Positions 54,571-62,809 of a stretch of 64,000 nucleotides of DNA are shown piece by piece. Every line of letters starts with the position of its first letter. Positions within the stretch are counted from its first letter, which is position 1. Below the pieces are notes generated by a model. It was not told the origin of the DNA. It was given only the letters and a program-made list of their open reading frames with translations, and searched no databases. The stretch is from positions 1 through 64,000 of the forward strand of contig WJYB01000014.1 of the NCBI GenBank assembly GCA_009668015.1, given 5' to 3'. Source of the stretch: Enterobacteriaceae bacterium RIT714 (GTDB taxonomy: Bacteria; Pseudomonadota; Gammaproteobacteria; Enterobacterales; Enterobacteriaceae). Both the position numbers and the translations under genes were made by a program.

Positions 54571-55690
54571 TAAGCATCTCTTTAATCAACGCATTGACTT
54601 TTTCGTAGCGTATTTCCACATGTTCTTTTCGCTGAGTGGAATAGCTAATAACATTAATAAACTCGGCATCTTCCAATAACGTCTGTACCTTTTCTTGAAA
54701 ATTGGATTGATTATAAACCAATCGGCTAAACTCGTTTTCAGTTAATTTCACCAACATAACCATCCAGACTTCAAATAGCGTTGCATTTTTTGACCGTCTT
54801 CTTGATGCAGGATTTTTTTCAAACCCCTTTTCTCCTAAAAGCTGGTAACAGCGCTCTATTGCAGTTGAATACCTAGCTTTAAACTCTGCACGGTAGGCAT
54901 CATCGCCTTTTTTGATGTCTTCCATGGCTTTATCTAAAAACGAGGAAATTTCCTTTTTATTTTTAGGATCTAAATAATCAAAGCGATAGAATGCCCAGAA
55001 TCGCAATACCAGTTCCTGATCCTTCATACGTTTGGAAAGGTCACCTAGCATGGCTTTCGAGCATGCTGAATTGGCTAACTCTTCGAGCAATTCTCTGTCT
55101 CGTGGCTTAGCGAGCGCATTACGGATTTCTTGATTATTGAGAGTTAAGCCGCCTGTATTGATCCGGCGAAACACCGAATACTTAACATCCTCAGGCGTAC
55201 CCGGCTTAATCATGTACACAGTAACAGGGCATTCTTCAATACGGCGTTGATATTGACGATGCAATTTATCGAAGGTTTTACCATTGAGGTCTGTTAAGAA
55301 TTCCAGCCCATTGAGACGAAGCTTTTTATCTAACACAAACTTGCGAATCGTAGATAACCGCTGTAAACCATCCACAATTAGCCAATTATTTTCATCGGAC
55401 GCATCAAAGTAGAAAGCCGGTAACGGGAACCGAATCAAAATGGATTCGATTAACCGGCTCATCTTGCGGTTATCCCATAACTCCGCATGACGCTGAAAAT
55501 CGGTATTCATGTCGATCTCATTGTGTTGAATTCGCTTAATCAAGGCATCCAACGACTTCGGCTCAACGACGATATCAATATCGGTCGGGTTGAACGGGTG
55601 CATCACCTCATCAAGCAGTTCCGGCTCTTCCTCTTCCGTACCTGGCGCAACCAATTCTTCATCAAGCTCGGTTTCTTGATAATCAACCAT
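54563..55690 (-). CDS. DUF262 (ParB/GmrS-like) protein
   Basis: A 375-residue DUF262 protein. The ParB-like fold core is visible: NTDFQRHAELWDNRKMSRLI (62-81), LIVDGLQRLSTI (104-115, a DGLQR version of the DGQQR nuclease motif) and VFRRINTGGLTLNNQEIRNAL (173-193). An acidic N-terminal tail precedes it. There is no HNH/DUF1524 domain, unlike full GmrSD restriction proteins. It is the first gene of a three-gene operon with an ATPase and an unknown protein. It probably senses or cuts nucleic acid or uses a nucleotide; this is inferred from the family. Confidence 0.85.
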   Translation of the reverse strand: MVDYQETELDEELVAPGTEEEEPELLDEVMHPFNPTDIDIVVEPKSLDALIKRIQHNEIDMNTDFQRHAELWDNRKMSRLIESILIRFPLPAFYFDASDENNWLIVDGLQRLSTIRKFVLDKKLRLNGLEFLTDLNGKTFDKLHRQYQRRIEECPVTVYMIKPGTPEDVKYSVFRRINTGGLTLNNQEIRNALAKPRDRELLEELANSACSKAMLGDLSKRMKDQELVLRFWAFYRFDYLDPKNKKEISSFLDKAMEDIKKGDDAYRAEFKARYSTAIERCYQLLGEKGFEKNPASRRRSKNATLFEVWMVMLVKLTENEFSRLVYNQSNFQEKVQTLLEDAEFINVISYSTQRKEHVEIRYEKVNALIKEMLND

Positions 55691-56168
55691 GTGCTTCCCC
55701 TTTTATTAATCGTGTCTTACCCGTAAGCAACTCTTGCATCATACCTTGTTTGATTTGGCAGGGTCTACCTAGCTACTACCGCTTTTGGCACTATGCGGCC
55801 CATCATATTAGTCTGTTGTATGTCGTTAGCATGTTAGCCAAATCTGATCCGGAACATCCAGCCTGTTCCTGCCGAACGGTCGCAGCAGCAAACGCGGATT
55901 CAGCCGTTCTCTGGCGACGCCGGCCAGGGGAAGTTGGAGTTCTTCCTTCAGTTGGCAAATGCGCCCGGTGCGGATGTATCTTTGTAAAGGGCCGGAAAAG
56001 CCCATCGGCGCTGTAGTTTCGTTAGTGTACGTACCGATACCAGCCAATCACAAATATTGCATATGCCACATGGTTCTATAATGGCCGAGACCGCTAATGA
56101 ATGCTCGCGTCAGTTACTAAAAAGAAGGATTATAGAGGCAAGGCCAAAAGCTTTATTAAGGAAAAAAT
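55691..56168. promoter_or_regulatory. Divergent region with GC-rich remnant
   Basis: A 478-base region between the divergent DUF262 operon and the AbiTii gene. Both promoters must lie here. Bases 55850-56010 are more GC-rich than both sides and contain an antisense reading frame of 73 codons without a ribosome site, which looks like a fragment of an older gene. No function can be given. Confidence 0.4.
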
Positions 56169-57056
56169 ATGAGTGAGCCAATGGTGCTCCGCTTCCAAAG
56201 AATGGCGTTGGATAACCAATCATCCACGCCAGATTTGCTTAGGACAGCAAAAGCTATTGCAGTAAAACTGCAACTAGCAGACGTAGCCAAATGGATCGAT
56301 TACGAACTTGATGGTTATCCTGAGGACGTAACACTACCTGATTATCGTATCACGAAAGGAAAATTGATGGGACTTAACCCTATCAACGGCCCTATCCCTA
56401 TGTCGGTCAGTAATGCACAACATGAAATTATGCTTAGGACTGTACATATTAAGGCTCCTTTAACTGAACTGGCCCGCGCATATAACGATCCAGAAGCCAC
56501 TATGACTTTTTCATTTCCAACTGAGTATTCATATCAACTACAGCATAACAAACCTGAATTTTTGCGATTTCCCCTCATACAACAAATTGGTCAAAGTAAG
56601 ATGTTGAATGTGGTTGAAAAGGTCCGCAACCGCCTTCTTGACTGGTCACTGGAACTAGAGCAGCAAGGAATACTTGGTGAAAATCTTCAATTCTCGCAGC
56701 AGGATAAAGACAAGGCTCCTATGACAGTCAATAATTTTAACTTTAATGGAAATATCAATAATACCGGTCTGATAGGTGCTGATAACCATGACTTCGCGCA
56801 GCAAAACATACTGCATGTTTCAGCTGGAGATTTTGGCGTATTGAAGAACAAGCTACAGGCTTTGGGCTTTTCTGCTGATGATGTTCATGACCTTAAAAAT
56901 CTACTGGATAGCGAACCGGCACAAGACAAACCCACCCGAGTTATGCCGAAAGTCTATGCATGGCTTGGCAAAGCAGGTGAACGTATTATTGATGCCGGGC
57001 TTGATAAAGCTGCCCCCTTAGCGATTGAGGCCATTACAAAATATCTCGGCGGCTAA
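56169..57056 (+). CDS. AbiTii-domain protein
   Basis: A 295-residue protein whose first 190 residues match the AbiTii pattern: DLLRTAKAIAVKLQLADVAKWIDYELDGYP (about 18-47, quoted in part), a 'PDYR' turn and a PIP loop. The AbiTii domain is named from abortive infection proteins, although many members are untested. A central linker with NNFNFNGNINNTG (about 196-208) leads to a helical C-terminus ending ITKYLGG. It has a good AAGGAAA ribosome site. It lies opposite the DUF262 operon and may be a second defence gene; its mechanism is unknown. Confidence 0.75.
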   Translation: MSEPMVLRFQRMALDNQSSTPDLLRTAKAIAVKLQLADVAKWIDYELDGYPEDVTLPDYRITKGKLMGLNPINGPIPMSVSNAQHEIMLRTVHIKAPLTELARAYNDPEATMTFSFPTEYSYQLQHNKPEFLRFPLIQQIGQSKMLNVVEKVRNRLLDWSLELEQQGILGENLQFSQQDKDKAPMTVNNFNFNGNINNTGLIGADNHDFAQQNILHVSAGDFGVLKNKLQALGFSADDVHDLKNLLDSEPAQDKPTRVMPKVYAWLGKAGERIIDAGLDKAAPLAIEAITKYLGG

Positions 57057-57476
57057 CTTATTCTGGGGCTTAGCCGTTCCCTGACCGACATCGATTCAGG
57101 TAAGTTCTTCCGGCAACAGGAATACAAAAGTACCTAGATAATAATTACCAGAAAGGGTGGGCTAATGGGGTTAAAGTTCCGAGTATTCCTGCAGTTATAG
57201 ATTGAACAGGAATCTGAGTACCTGCCAATTGAATCGCTAAATGGCCTAGGTAGCCAGCGCGTAACGCTGCAATTGTGTGCTCCAGTGTCCAGTTCCCCAG
57301 TGATTCGGGTCATTAGCCCTACTGTTATAACTGGCAAGCCGGGAGCCCAGCCGAACAGCGTAACGATGCGTATTGGGTCCTGCGATTGGGCTCTGATACT
57401 GACTATCGGATACCCCCTCTCAATAGGGCGGAGTAAACTCGTTGTTCGGTCGCACACAGAGCAGGTGTTCTGATAG
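57057..57476. other. Intergenic region without a clear gene
   Basis: 420 bases between the AbiTii gene and the kinase-like gene. Short open frames exist on both strands, but none has a ribosome site or protein-like composition, and the longest one runs antisense into the next gene. It may hold a decayed fragment (57230-57430 is richer in GC). Confidence 0.4.
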
Positions 57477-57998
57477 ATGGTTAATTTGGAGAGAGTAAGA
57501 TTGATTCCAGCATGCAGATCTGATGACAACGAGTTTGAGTCGATTAAAGATAATCTTATTGACTGTGGGCATGCACGGTGTGTTTTTGAGGTCATAGGGT
57601 GCGATGATTTAGTACTTAAAGAGGCTAAGCCGGATAAGTGTAGCCATAACGAAAATGAAGCAAGGTTTTACTTCACGAGTGTCATAGAAAGTTTATTTGA
57701 TGTGCTCGGCTGCATTGCTGAGGTCAAAAGTATCAGTCGCACAGGCAAGTTTTTAATCATGGAAAAGCTGTACACGGATCTGGACCCCACATTAAAATCT
57801 GATGCCAAAGTACCTGTTGAGGTCGATGATAAGCATTCTAAAAACTACGGTATGACCAGCGACAGGAAAGTTATTAAGTGCATTGATTATGGGAGTGTGA
57901 ACTTTGCAAATGGGATCTCGGGCAACGTAAAAGACGTTCCCTTCCAATCGAAAGAAAGCGTTGATGACATGGCAAAGTTCAAAAATATATTAAAATGA
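57477..57998 (+). CDS. Miniature protein-kinase-fold protein
   Basis: A protein of 173 residues (or 165 from a TTG at 57501, which has the better GGAGAG site). It shows a reduced kinase fold: LVLKEAK (Lys48, beta-3), NENEARFY (helix C Glu), a hinge-like FLIMEKLY (92-99), then VDDKHSKNYG with Asp118 and Asn123 at the catalytic-loop spacing, and IDYGS (Asp137) in place of DFG. This resembles aminoglycoside phosphotransferase- or HipA-like kinases, cut down to about half size. It could phosphorylate a protein or small molecule. It lies alone among defence-like genes, and a phage-derived or defence role is possible. Confidence 0.6.
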   Translation: MVNLERVRLIPACRSDDNEFESIKDNLIDCGHARCVFEVIGCDDLVLKEAKPDKCSHNENEARFYFTSVIESLFDVLGCIAEVKSISRTGKFLIMEKLYTDLDPTLKSDAKVPVEVDDKHSKNYGMTSDRKVIKCIDYGSVNFANGISGNVKDVPFQSKESVDDMAKFKNILK

Positions 57999-58330
57999 TC
58001 TTTTCTTCTAAATTCAATGCTAATCACAACATTGCCATAATACAAACTTTCTCTTAATTATGGTTGGCTTATGAGCGGATACACTAATACGACAGGTCAC
58101 TAACGGAACCTGTCACCAGCTTCCCTTTGACTAATTCGAACTGAGATTAGCAACTTCTGCTTCTGGCACGGAGCAGACAGAAAGCAAGATCGCTAGGTCC
58201 GCTGAAGCCAGTGCCTTAAAATTTAGGATAGGTGATGTAACCGTCTATATATTCGAGCGAAGACTGAAATTGTGATGACTTGGTCTTCCTTGGTTAAGTA
58301 TACTGTTCTTTTCTTTGATTGTGAGGATAT
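57999..58330. other. Intergenic region without a gene
   Basis: 332 bases with no credible ORF. The last 40 bases before 58331 have a GTGAGG ribosome site for the next gene. Confidence 0.4.
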
Positions 58331-58912
58331 ATGGCACAGAGTATGCCTAAAGAGCAGAGGGTTACACTCATTACGCTAGCTACTTTAACTGCAGTAGTGG
58401 CAATCCTTTGGTTTTTGTCTATGGTAATTGAGCATGAAATAAAATGCTTTGGCCCCTTAGTAGTTTCGCTCTCGAGTGCAATACCAGTTTTTTCTTTGTG
58501 GTGGCCATTTAAACATAAGTACATATCCAAACGAATGAGAAATACATTATCTGTTGATTTAAACATCACGAGACATGTTTTGTTTGGTGATGGCAATTAC
58601 AAATTCGACCCTTATTTTTCCACAGCATCAAACAGAAACCTTCATGTTATAACAAGATATTCAACATATCTTTTGGGTGGAGCTCCTGCCTCAGGAATAT
58701 ATAACTTCCATGAGATTGGCGATGCTGGAGCATTTCCAATAAATAGTCTTGATATGAATAGCACGCCTGTTGAGCAAGTGGTTGTTTTGAAAAACATCCA
58801 TAATAAATATGCCTTGATGAAAATAAATTCGATTGATCAGGAACATCCTCATATTTTTGAGATTGAGTATATTCTCAATAGCGCAGGTTCTGAGAATTTT
58901 ACAGATTGCTGA
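58331..58912 (+). CDS. Two-helix membrane protein with cytoplasmic domain
   Basis: A 193-residue protein with two hydrophobic helices (about 10-32 and 38-58) followed by KHKYISKRMRN and a soluble C-terminal domain of about 125 residues. No family is recognised. Two N-terminal helices with a soluble domain are common in membrane-bound defence effectors, but also in many unrelated proteins. It is monocistronic in the island cargo, with low GC content, which fits recent transfer. Confidence 0.6.
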   Translation: MAQSMPKEQRVTLITLATLTAVVAILWFLSMVIEHEIKCFGPLVVSLSSAIPVFSLWWPFKHKYISKRMRNTLSVDLNITRHVLFGDGNYKFDPYFSTASNRNLHVITRYSTYLLGGAPASGIYNFHEIGDAGAFPINSLDMNSTPVEQVVVLKNIHNKYALMKINSIDQEHPHIFEIEYILNSAGSENFTDC

Positions 58913-59261
58913 TAAATAAACACTTGGCTTAACGGCCAAGTGTTATGGGTCCTTACAGCGATTTGAAACACCGGGGAACGTTAGACGCGAGGAACCTAGC
59001 TATTTATGATAATTTTCCAGAGTTGGTTGTTGTTTAACTGTCACCGTTTTTCAGGGAGGGATCACAATTGGTAGAGGTTATAAAGGTCCGCTCCTGGCCC
59101 AAAGCAGTCCCACAAGGAGTATTAGCACTTAACACAGTGAAATAATGAGATATATAGTATGGCGAATCCTTCATAAGGGGAGGGACCTTACGGGGGAGGG
59201 GTTTATGATGGCTATTAATACGCAGTATTAATACCTGATTTCTTTTATTTAAGGACTAATG
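58913..59261. other. Intergenic region without a clear gene
   Basis: About 350 bases with no supportable ORF. It holds several GGGGAGGG/GGGAGGG purine tracts (about 59054, 59178 and 59192) of no known meaning. Confidence 0.35.
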
Positions 59262-59305
59262 GAACAATAGGGTCTGACAACTGATTGTCAGACCAGATAT
59301 TGTTC
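59262..59305 (-). terminator. Hairpin after the IrmA-like gene
   Basis: A perfect 10-bp stem GGTCTGACAA / TTGTCAGACC, extended by outer GAACAAT/ATTGTTC pairing, lies just after the stop of the minus-strand gene at 59314. It is probably its terminator. Confidence 0.65.
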
Positions 59306-59313
59306 AATCGAAG

Positions 59314-59676
59314 TCAGTACTTCATCAGCCAGTCCCCCTGACTGGTGATGACATTAATCTCTGCCACACTGCATGGGCCTTTAATGTAGACGGCAATCTC
59401 TTTCCCGTAGGGCAGCGTTGAAGGTACCAGTGCTACAGGCTTACTACCTGCGTAAACCGTGGGCATCTTCTGAATCGGGCAGTTACCCCGGTTAACGACA
59501 ACATCGTTAACGGTGACGCTGTCAGTCAGTGACTGAACATGAACACGCTGCTGATGTAGATTCGGGTAATACGGATTCTTAACCTGCTCCAGACCAATCC
59601 TGACCGGAGCCTCTGCGGCGTACAGCAGAGGTGAGATCATCAGTGCCACGGCGAGGGCACTCATTGCTGTTTTCAT
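59314..59676 (-). CDS. IrmA-like small secreted protein
   Basis: A 120-residue exported protein: signal peptide MKTAMSALAVALMISPLLYA, then a short beta-rich domain with VTVNDVVVNRGNC and KGPCSVAEINV, whose two Cys residues probably pair. This pattern and the CP4-island setting resemble IrmA, a small fibronectin-like protein of uropathogenic E. coli with similarity to interleukin receptors. The ATG at 59676 follows AAGGAAA. The assignment to IrmA is tentative. Confidence 0.6.
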   Translation of the reverse strand: MKTAMSALAVALMISPLLYAAEAPVRIGLEQVKNPYYPNLHQQRVHVQSLTDSVTVNDVVVNRGNCPIQKMPTVYAGSKPVALVPSTLPYGKEIAVYIKGPCSVAEINVITSQGDWLMKY

Positions 59677-59711
59677 TATTTTTTCCTTATTTTTGCTGGA
59701 GCAATAAAGGC

Positions 59712-60152
59712 TCACATGCGGGTCAGACATCCTGATTTATCAAACTCAGGCAGAATCTTTGCGGCATTGCTGAAGGTGAAGGTGGTGGAGGTCAGTCCGG
59801 TCGCCGTTATATTGATACGATGGGATTTTCTGGCTGCATCCCAGAAGGCTTCGAAGTTACTGCCCCCGGCATCAGAAACTGTATCGTTTATCAGAAACGT
59901 GTCGCTGTTGTCGGTCTGCGCCTGAACGCTGCGTCCATCATCGCCACCACTGGCGAGAGTTTTGCCATCGGGTGATGTGTACTGAACGAACGCATTGTCC
60001 TCCGGCGAACAGGTCAGCAACAGCTCAGCGCCATTTTTGTTTTGTATCCGGTATTCCGTCACACCCTACATGCTGGCGCGGGTCCACATATTAGAGGCTG
60101 CACTGGCCTGAACAGACGCCAGTAGCATCAGCATAAGTACGGTTTTTTTCAT
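59712..60152 (-). pseudogene. Exported protein gene interrupted by an amber stop
   Basis: A start at 60152 gives a normal signal peptide (MKKTVLMLMLLASVQASA) and mature NMWTRASM, then a TAG at codon 29 (60066-60068). After it the same frame stays open for 118 codons (GVTEYRIQNKNGAELLLTC...). Full length would be 146 residues. The second part could start at a GTG (60062) but would lack the signal. It lies next to the IrmA-like gene on the same strand. It is either a recent point-mutant pseudogene or a sequencing error. Confidence 0.72.
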
Positions 60153-60164
60153 CAATAAATGTCC

Positions 60165-60851
60165 TTAATTATCGGTTTCAGCCAGCACTCTCCGGACAAA
60201 CCGGAAGTGCGGCAAAGAGTGAATGAAATGTGGGTCACCGGTCAGTTCGCTCACCTGTCTTCTGCGCAGAAACTGCCTTGGCGTCAGGCAGACATCGGTA
60301 ATACTTTCCAGCAGAAAAACTTGCAGTTGCCGGGCGTGCTCACCAACCAGATACCAGCCGTTCTCGAAATAAATCAGGCGATAAGGTGCGAACCAGCGGT
60401 ACTGCTGCCCCTCTGCGGTCAGATCCAGCAGAGTTCGCTCCAGAATGGCCTGCGTGATACGCCAGAAACTGCCGAAGGGACCGGGCTTGCGTTCCGGTGG
60501 AGACTGCCAGACGATAAAAGGTGGCTCTACGGAGCTGTCAGTCAGCACCGATATCAGCCGGTTATCCATCGCCGGGAACAGTTGTTCCGTGCGGGTTACT
60601 CTTGCAAAGTGCAGAATATCCCGGTTGGTGCGCAGGCCTTCGTGCTGGTGGGCCAATGACCAGCAACCCTGCCGGTATGTCAGTTCCAGGCAACTGAGGC
60701 GTTCACGAAAATCCCGGCGCAGGGTGCGCTCCGAGATACGAAACTCCTGAGATAACCCCGTAACTGACAACCGTTCCCCCATCAGCAGGCGACTGATGAT
60801 GATCGCCAGCCGTGATGCCATGCGATCGTGCTGTTTTTCTTCCGCAGACAT
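60165..60851 (-). CDS. HTH/WYL-domain transcriptional regulator (YfjR-like)
   Basis: A 228-residue DeoR-type HTH (about 12-60; LSVTGLSQEFRISERTLRRDF, in part) followed by a WYL-type domain with the YRWFAPYRLIYFENGWYLVG core (about 135-155). It resembles E. coli YfjR of CP4-57. WYL regulators sense nucleic acids or nucleotides and often control defence islands. The ATG at 60851 replaces the ORF-start at 60965, which would overlap the YaaW-like gene. It probably regulates nearby island genes. Confidence 0.82.
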   Translation of the reverse strand: MSAEEKQHDRMASRLAIIISRLLMGERLSVTGLSQEFRISERTLRRDFRERLSCLELTYRQGCWSLAHQHEGLRTNRDILHFARVTRTEQLFPAMDNRLISVLTDSSVEPPFIVWQSPPERKPGPFGSFWRITQAILERTLLDLTAEGQQYRWFAPYRLIYFENGWYLVGEHARQLQVFLLESITDVCLTPRQFLRRRQVSELTGDPHFIHSLPHFRFVRRVLAETDN

Positions 60852-60870
60852 ATTGGTGGGTTTCCGTTGA

Positions 60871-61608
60871 TTACAGTGATTTGTATAGATATTGCTGACG
60901 AAGACAAGCGACCAGCAGGCAGGCCGGAACCGTAACCCGCCGTGCCGGACCTGCCATATCGGCAATCAGCCAACCGGTGCTCAGGACGATACCAACCGGC
61001 CCGGCCAGTACACTGATAGAGCGGGTCAGAGTCAGATAAGTCACGATGGGGAGTGTTCGCCCCAGTACAACCTTCGCAAGCGTACTGAGCATCACGACCG
61101 ACAGACGATAGGCTGCAAAACCGGAAGACCGGACAGCAGTCTGTATCGCCATCAGTACCAGTGGCACTGTCGGCGCGGTCAGTTCCGTGCCCATGCTGTC
61201 AGCAAACTCTCGCAGCTCATCCGGGGACATTTCGCTGAGGCTTTTTTCGAGCATCTTCATCAGCAGGGAGAGCTCAATGGTTTCGGTTACCTCCTCCTTC
61301 CTGTATTTCACGCCTGTATGGTCACAGACATCGCATAACACTTCCCGATACAGCACACCTTTGCCACCCCTGAACACACTGGCGATACTGCTGGCACCGA
61401 AGGTCTGGATTTCAGCAGCAATCTCCTGCCAGTAATTACGGTGGGCCGGGTAAAAGCGTTTGTAGTTGTCACTGCCGGAAAGTGTTTCAGTCCACCGCAG
61501 ACTTTTATCCCGTGGATCATGAGTGATAAGACTCACCAGTAAGTCCAGGTCTTCATTGTCACAGTGCGCCAGGAACTGCAGGTCAGCGTCAACGCGATAT
61601 ATGGCCAT
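60871..61608 (-). CDS. YaaW/UPF0174 family protein
   Basis: A 245-residue protein of the YaaW family (DUF3944 start). It begins with the pattern DADLQFLAHCDNEDLDLLVSLITHD (about 7-31), then NYWQEIAAEIQTFG, FRGGKGVLYREVLCDV, and ends with AGPARRVTVPACLLVACLR (the family's 'YRVTIPAVLQIACLR' end). Hydrophobic helices near 155-215 suggest membrane association. The function is unknown. It lies just upstream of the WYL regulator, a common pair in CP4-like islands. Confidence 0.8.
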   Translation of the reverse strand: MAIYRVDADLQFLAHCDNEDLDLLVSLITHDPRDKSLRWTETLSGSDNYKRFYPAHRNYWQEIAAEIQTFGASSIASVFRGGKGVLYREVLCDVCDHTGVKYRKEEVTETIELSLLMKMLEKSLSEMSPDELREFADSMGTELTAPTVPLVLMAIQTAVRSSGFAAYRLSVVMLSTLAKVVLGRTLPIVTYLTLTRSISVLAGPVGIVLSTGWLIADMAGPARRVTVPACLLVACLRQQYLYKSL

Positions 61609-61746
61609 CTATTTCTCTCGTGTCAGTGTCGTCAGGAAAAAACGATAACAAACACGACTGCACGGGCATGGCCGAAGAGGAATAAAAATCAATGATTTAA
61701 ATGGAGAGAAGCGGACAGGTAGTGTCCGAAAAAGAAATACGAAAGA

Positions 61747-62361
61747 TTATGCTGCGCAGAGCGGCGCTGGTGGTGGAAGAAACAGACGGATTGCCAGTTG
61801 CCCTGTCAGACGGGTGACCAGCCAGGCGGCCGTGCCACTCACAGCCCCACCCAACAAAGAGACCAACAGACTTTCTTTCAGTGAAAGACCGCCATAACTG
61901 ACGCGTAGTCCATCGCGCATGGTGGTCAGCAGTGCAGCTTCAGCCTCTGGTAATGTCATTGCTTGATTCAACAGGCGAGTGCCAATACCACTGATGGCAT
62001 CCGCGCAGATATCTCCGGCAACCGCACCCCAGCAGAGCAGTCGTACCCGTGGGTCATCTGTGCTATGCCCGCCAGTGATGGCAACCGCCGCGCATAGTCG
62101 CATCTGAAAAAACAGTGAAGAGCAGACATCAGCGGTTACGCTCAGTGGCAATAACGCGCTTCCCGTCAGGCCACAGGCAAAACCAGAGCCACATGCTTTG
62201 AGGGATTCATACATAACGAGGGATTCCGCCACATCACGGGGGCTTTTGCCTGGCTGCCGGTAGCTTTCAGCCAACATAGTTGCTGAATCGGTGATGGTTG
62301 TGCCTTCAACGGCCAGGGCATAAATCTCGTCAAACAGCTGACGTAAAAAATTGATATCCAG
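61747..62361 (-). CDS. EcsC-family protein with likely CTG start
   Basis: A hydrophobic EcsC-like protein. The ATG at 62275-62277 would give 176 residues, but it has no ribosome site. The frame stays open upstream to a CTG at 62359-62361 preceded by a strong AAGGAGG at about 62366-62372. That start adds the well-formed helix DINFLRQLFDEIYALAVEG and gives 204 residues. Inside are the Gly-rich CGLTGSALLPLSVTADVC and paired membrane segments. EcsC proteins are of unknown function. It is 139 bases upstream of the YaaW gene on the same strand. Confidence 0.72.
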   Translation of the reverse strand: MDINFLRQLFDEIYALAVEGTTITDSATMLAESYRQPGKSPRDVAESLVMYESLKACGSGFACGLTGSALLPLSVTADVCSSLFFQMRLCAAVAITGGHSTDDPRVRLLCWGAVAGDICADAISGIGTRLLNQAMTLPEAEAALLTTMRDGLRVSYGGLSLKESLLVSLLGGAVSGTAAWLVTRLTGQLAIRLFLPPPAPLCAA

Positions 62362-62809
62362 AAAAACCTCCTTAACGACAGCCTCTGTTGGTTGTCGCTA
62401 AGGTGATATGGGTCTGTATTTTTTTTATTTTCATTTTTTTCTGCAATCTCATAGTAAGCGACTGTGTATTCTTTATGTAATTTTTTACGTAGCTGGAATA
62501 TGAGATGAGTTAGTCTCAAAAATACCTGTGAGTAAATGGTTAGCTTTCTCCTGTGATTTGTTTTTTAAATAAATAACTCCATAAAATAAAATGATGTGTA
62601 ATGCGATGGTTTTGCTTTCCACTATTGCGTCCTGCAGTAGTATTTAACTATAAATCGTTCCGTATTGGTATTATTAAATAAAGATGGTAGGTATGAGATA
62701 TAAATAAGAAAATATAGAATCCCATTGGGTGTTGTTTTCATGGAGTGGTTAATGTTCCGCTGCAACCTGTCTGGAATATAAGGTAGTAAATTATACTAAG
62801 GCTAAAGTT
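62362..62809. promoter_or_regulatory. AT-rich divergent region
   Basis: 448 bases between the EcsC gene and the YfjJ-like gene. It is strongly AT-rich from 62400 to 62700 and must contain both promoters. No distinct regulator site is seen. Confidence 0.4.

Noticed and set aside
54563..55690. Calling the DUF262 gene a GmrSD-type restriction enzyme
   Set aside because: The DUF1524/HNH half is missing, and the partners (DUF3696 ATPase and unknown protein) differ.
57134..57595. 153-codon antisense ORF overlapping the kinase-like gene start
   Set aside because: No ribosome site, no protein-like pattern, and it overlaps a better-supported gene on the other strand.
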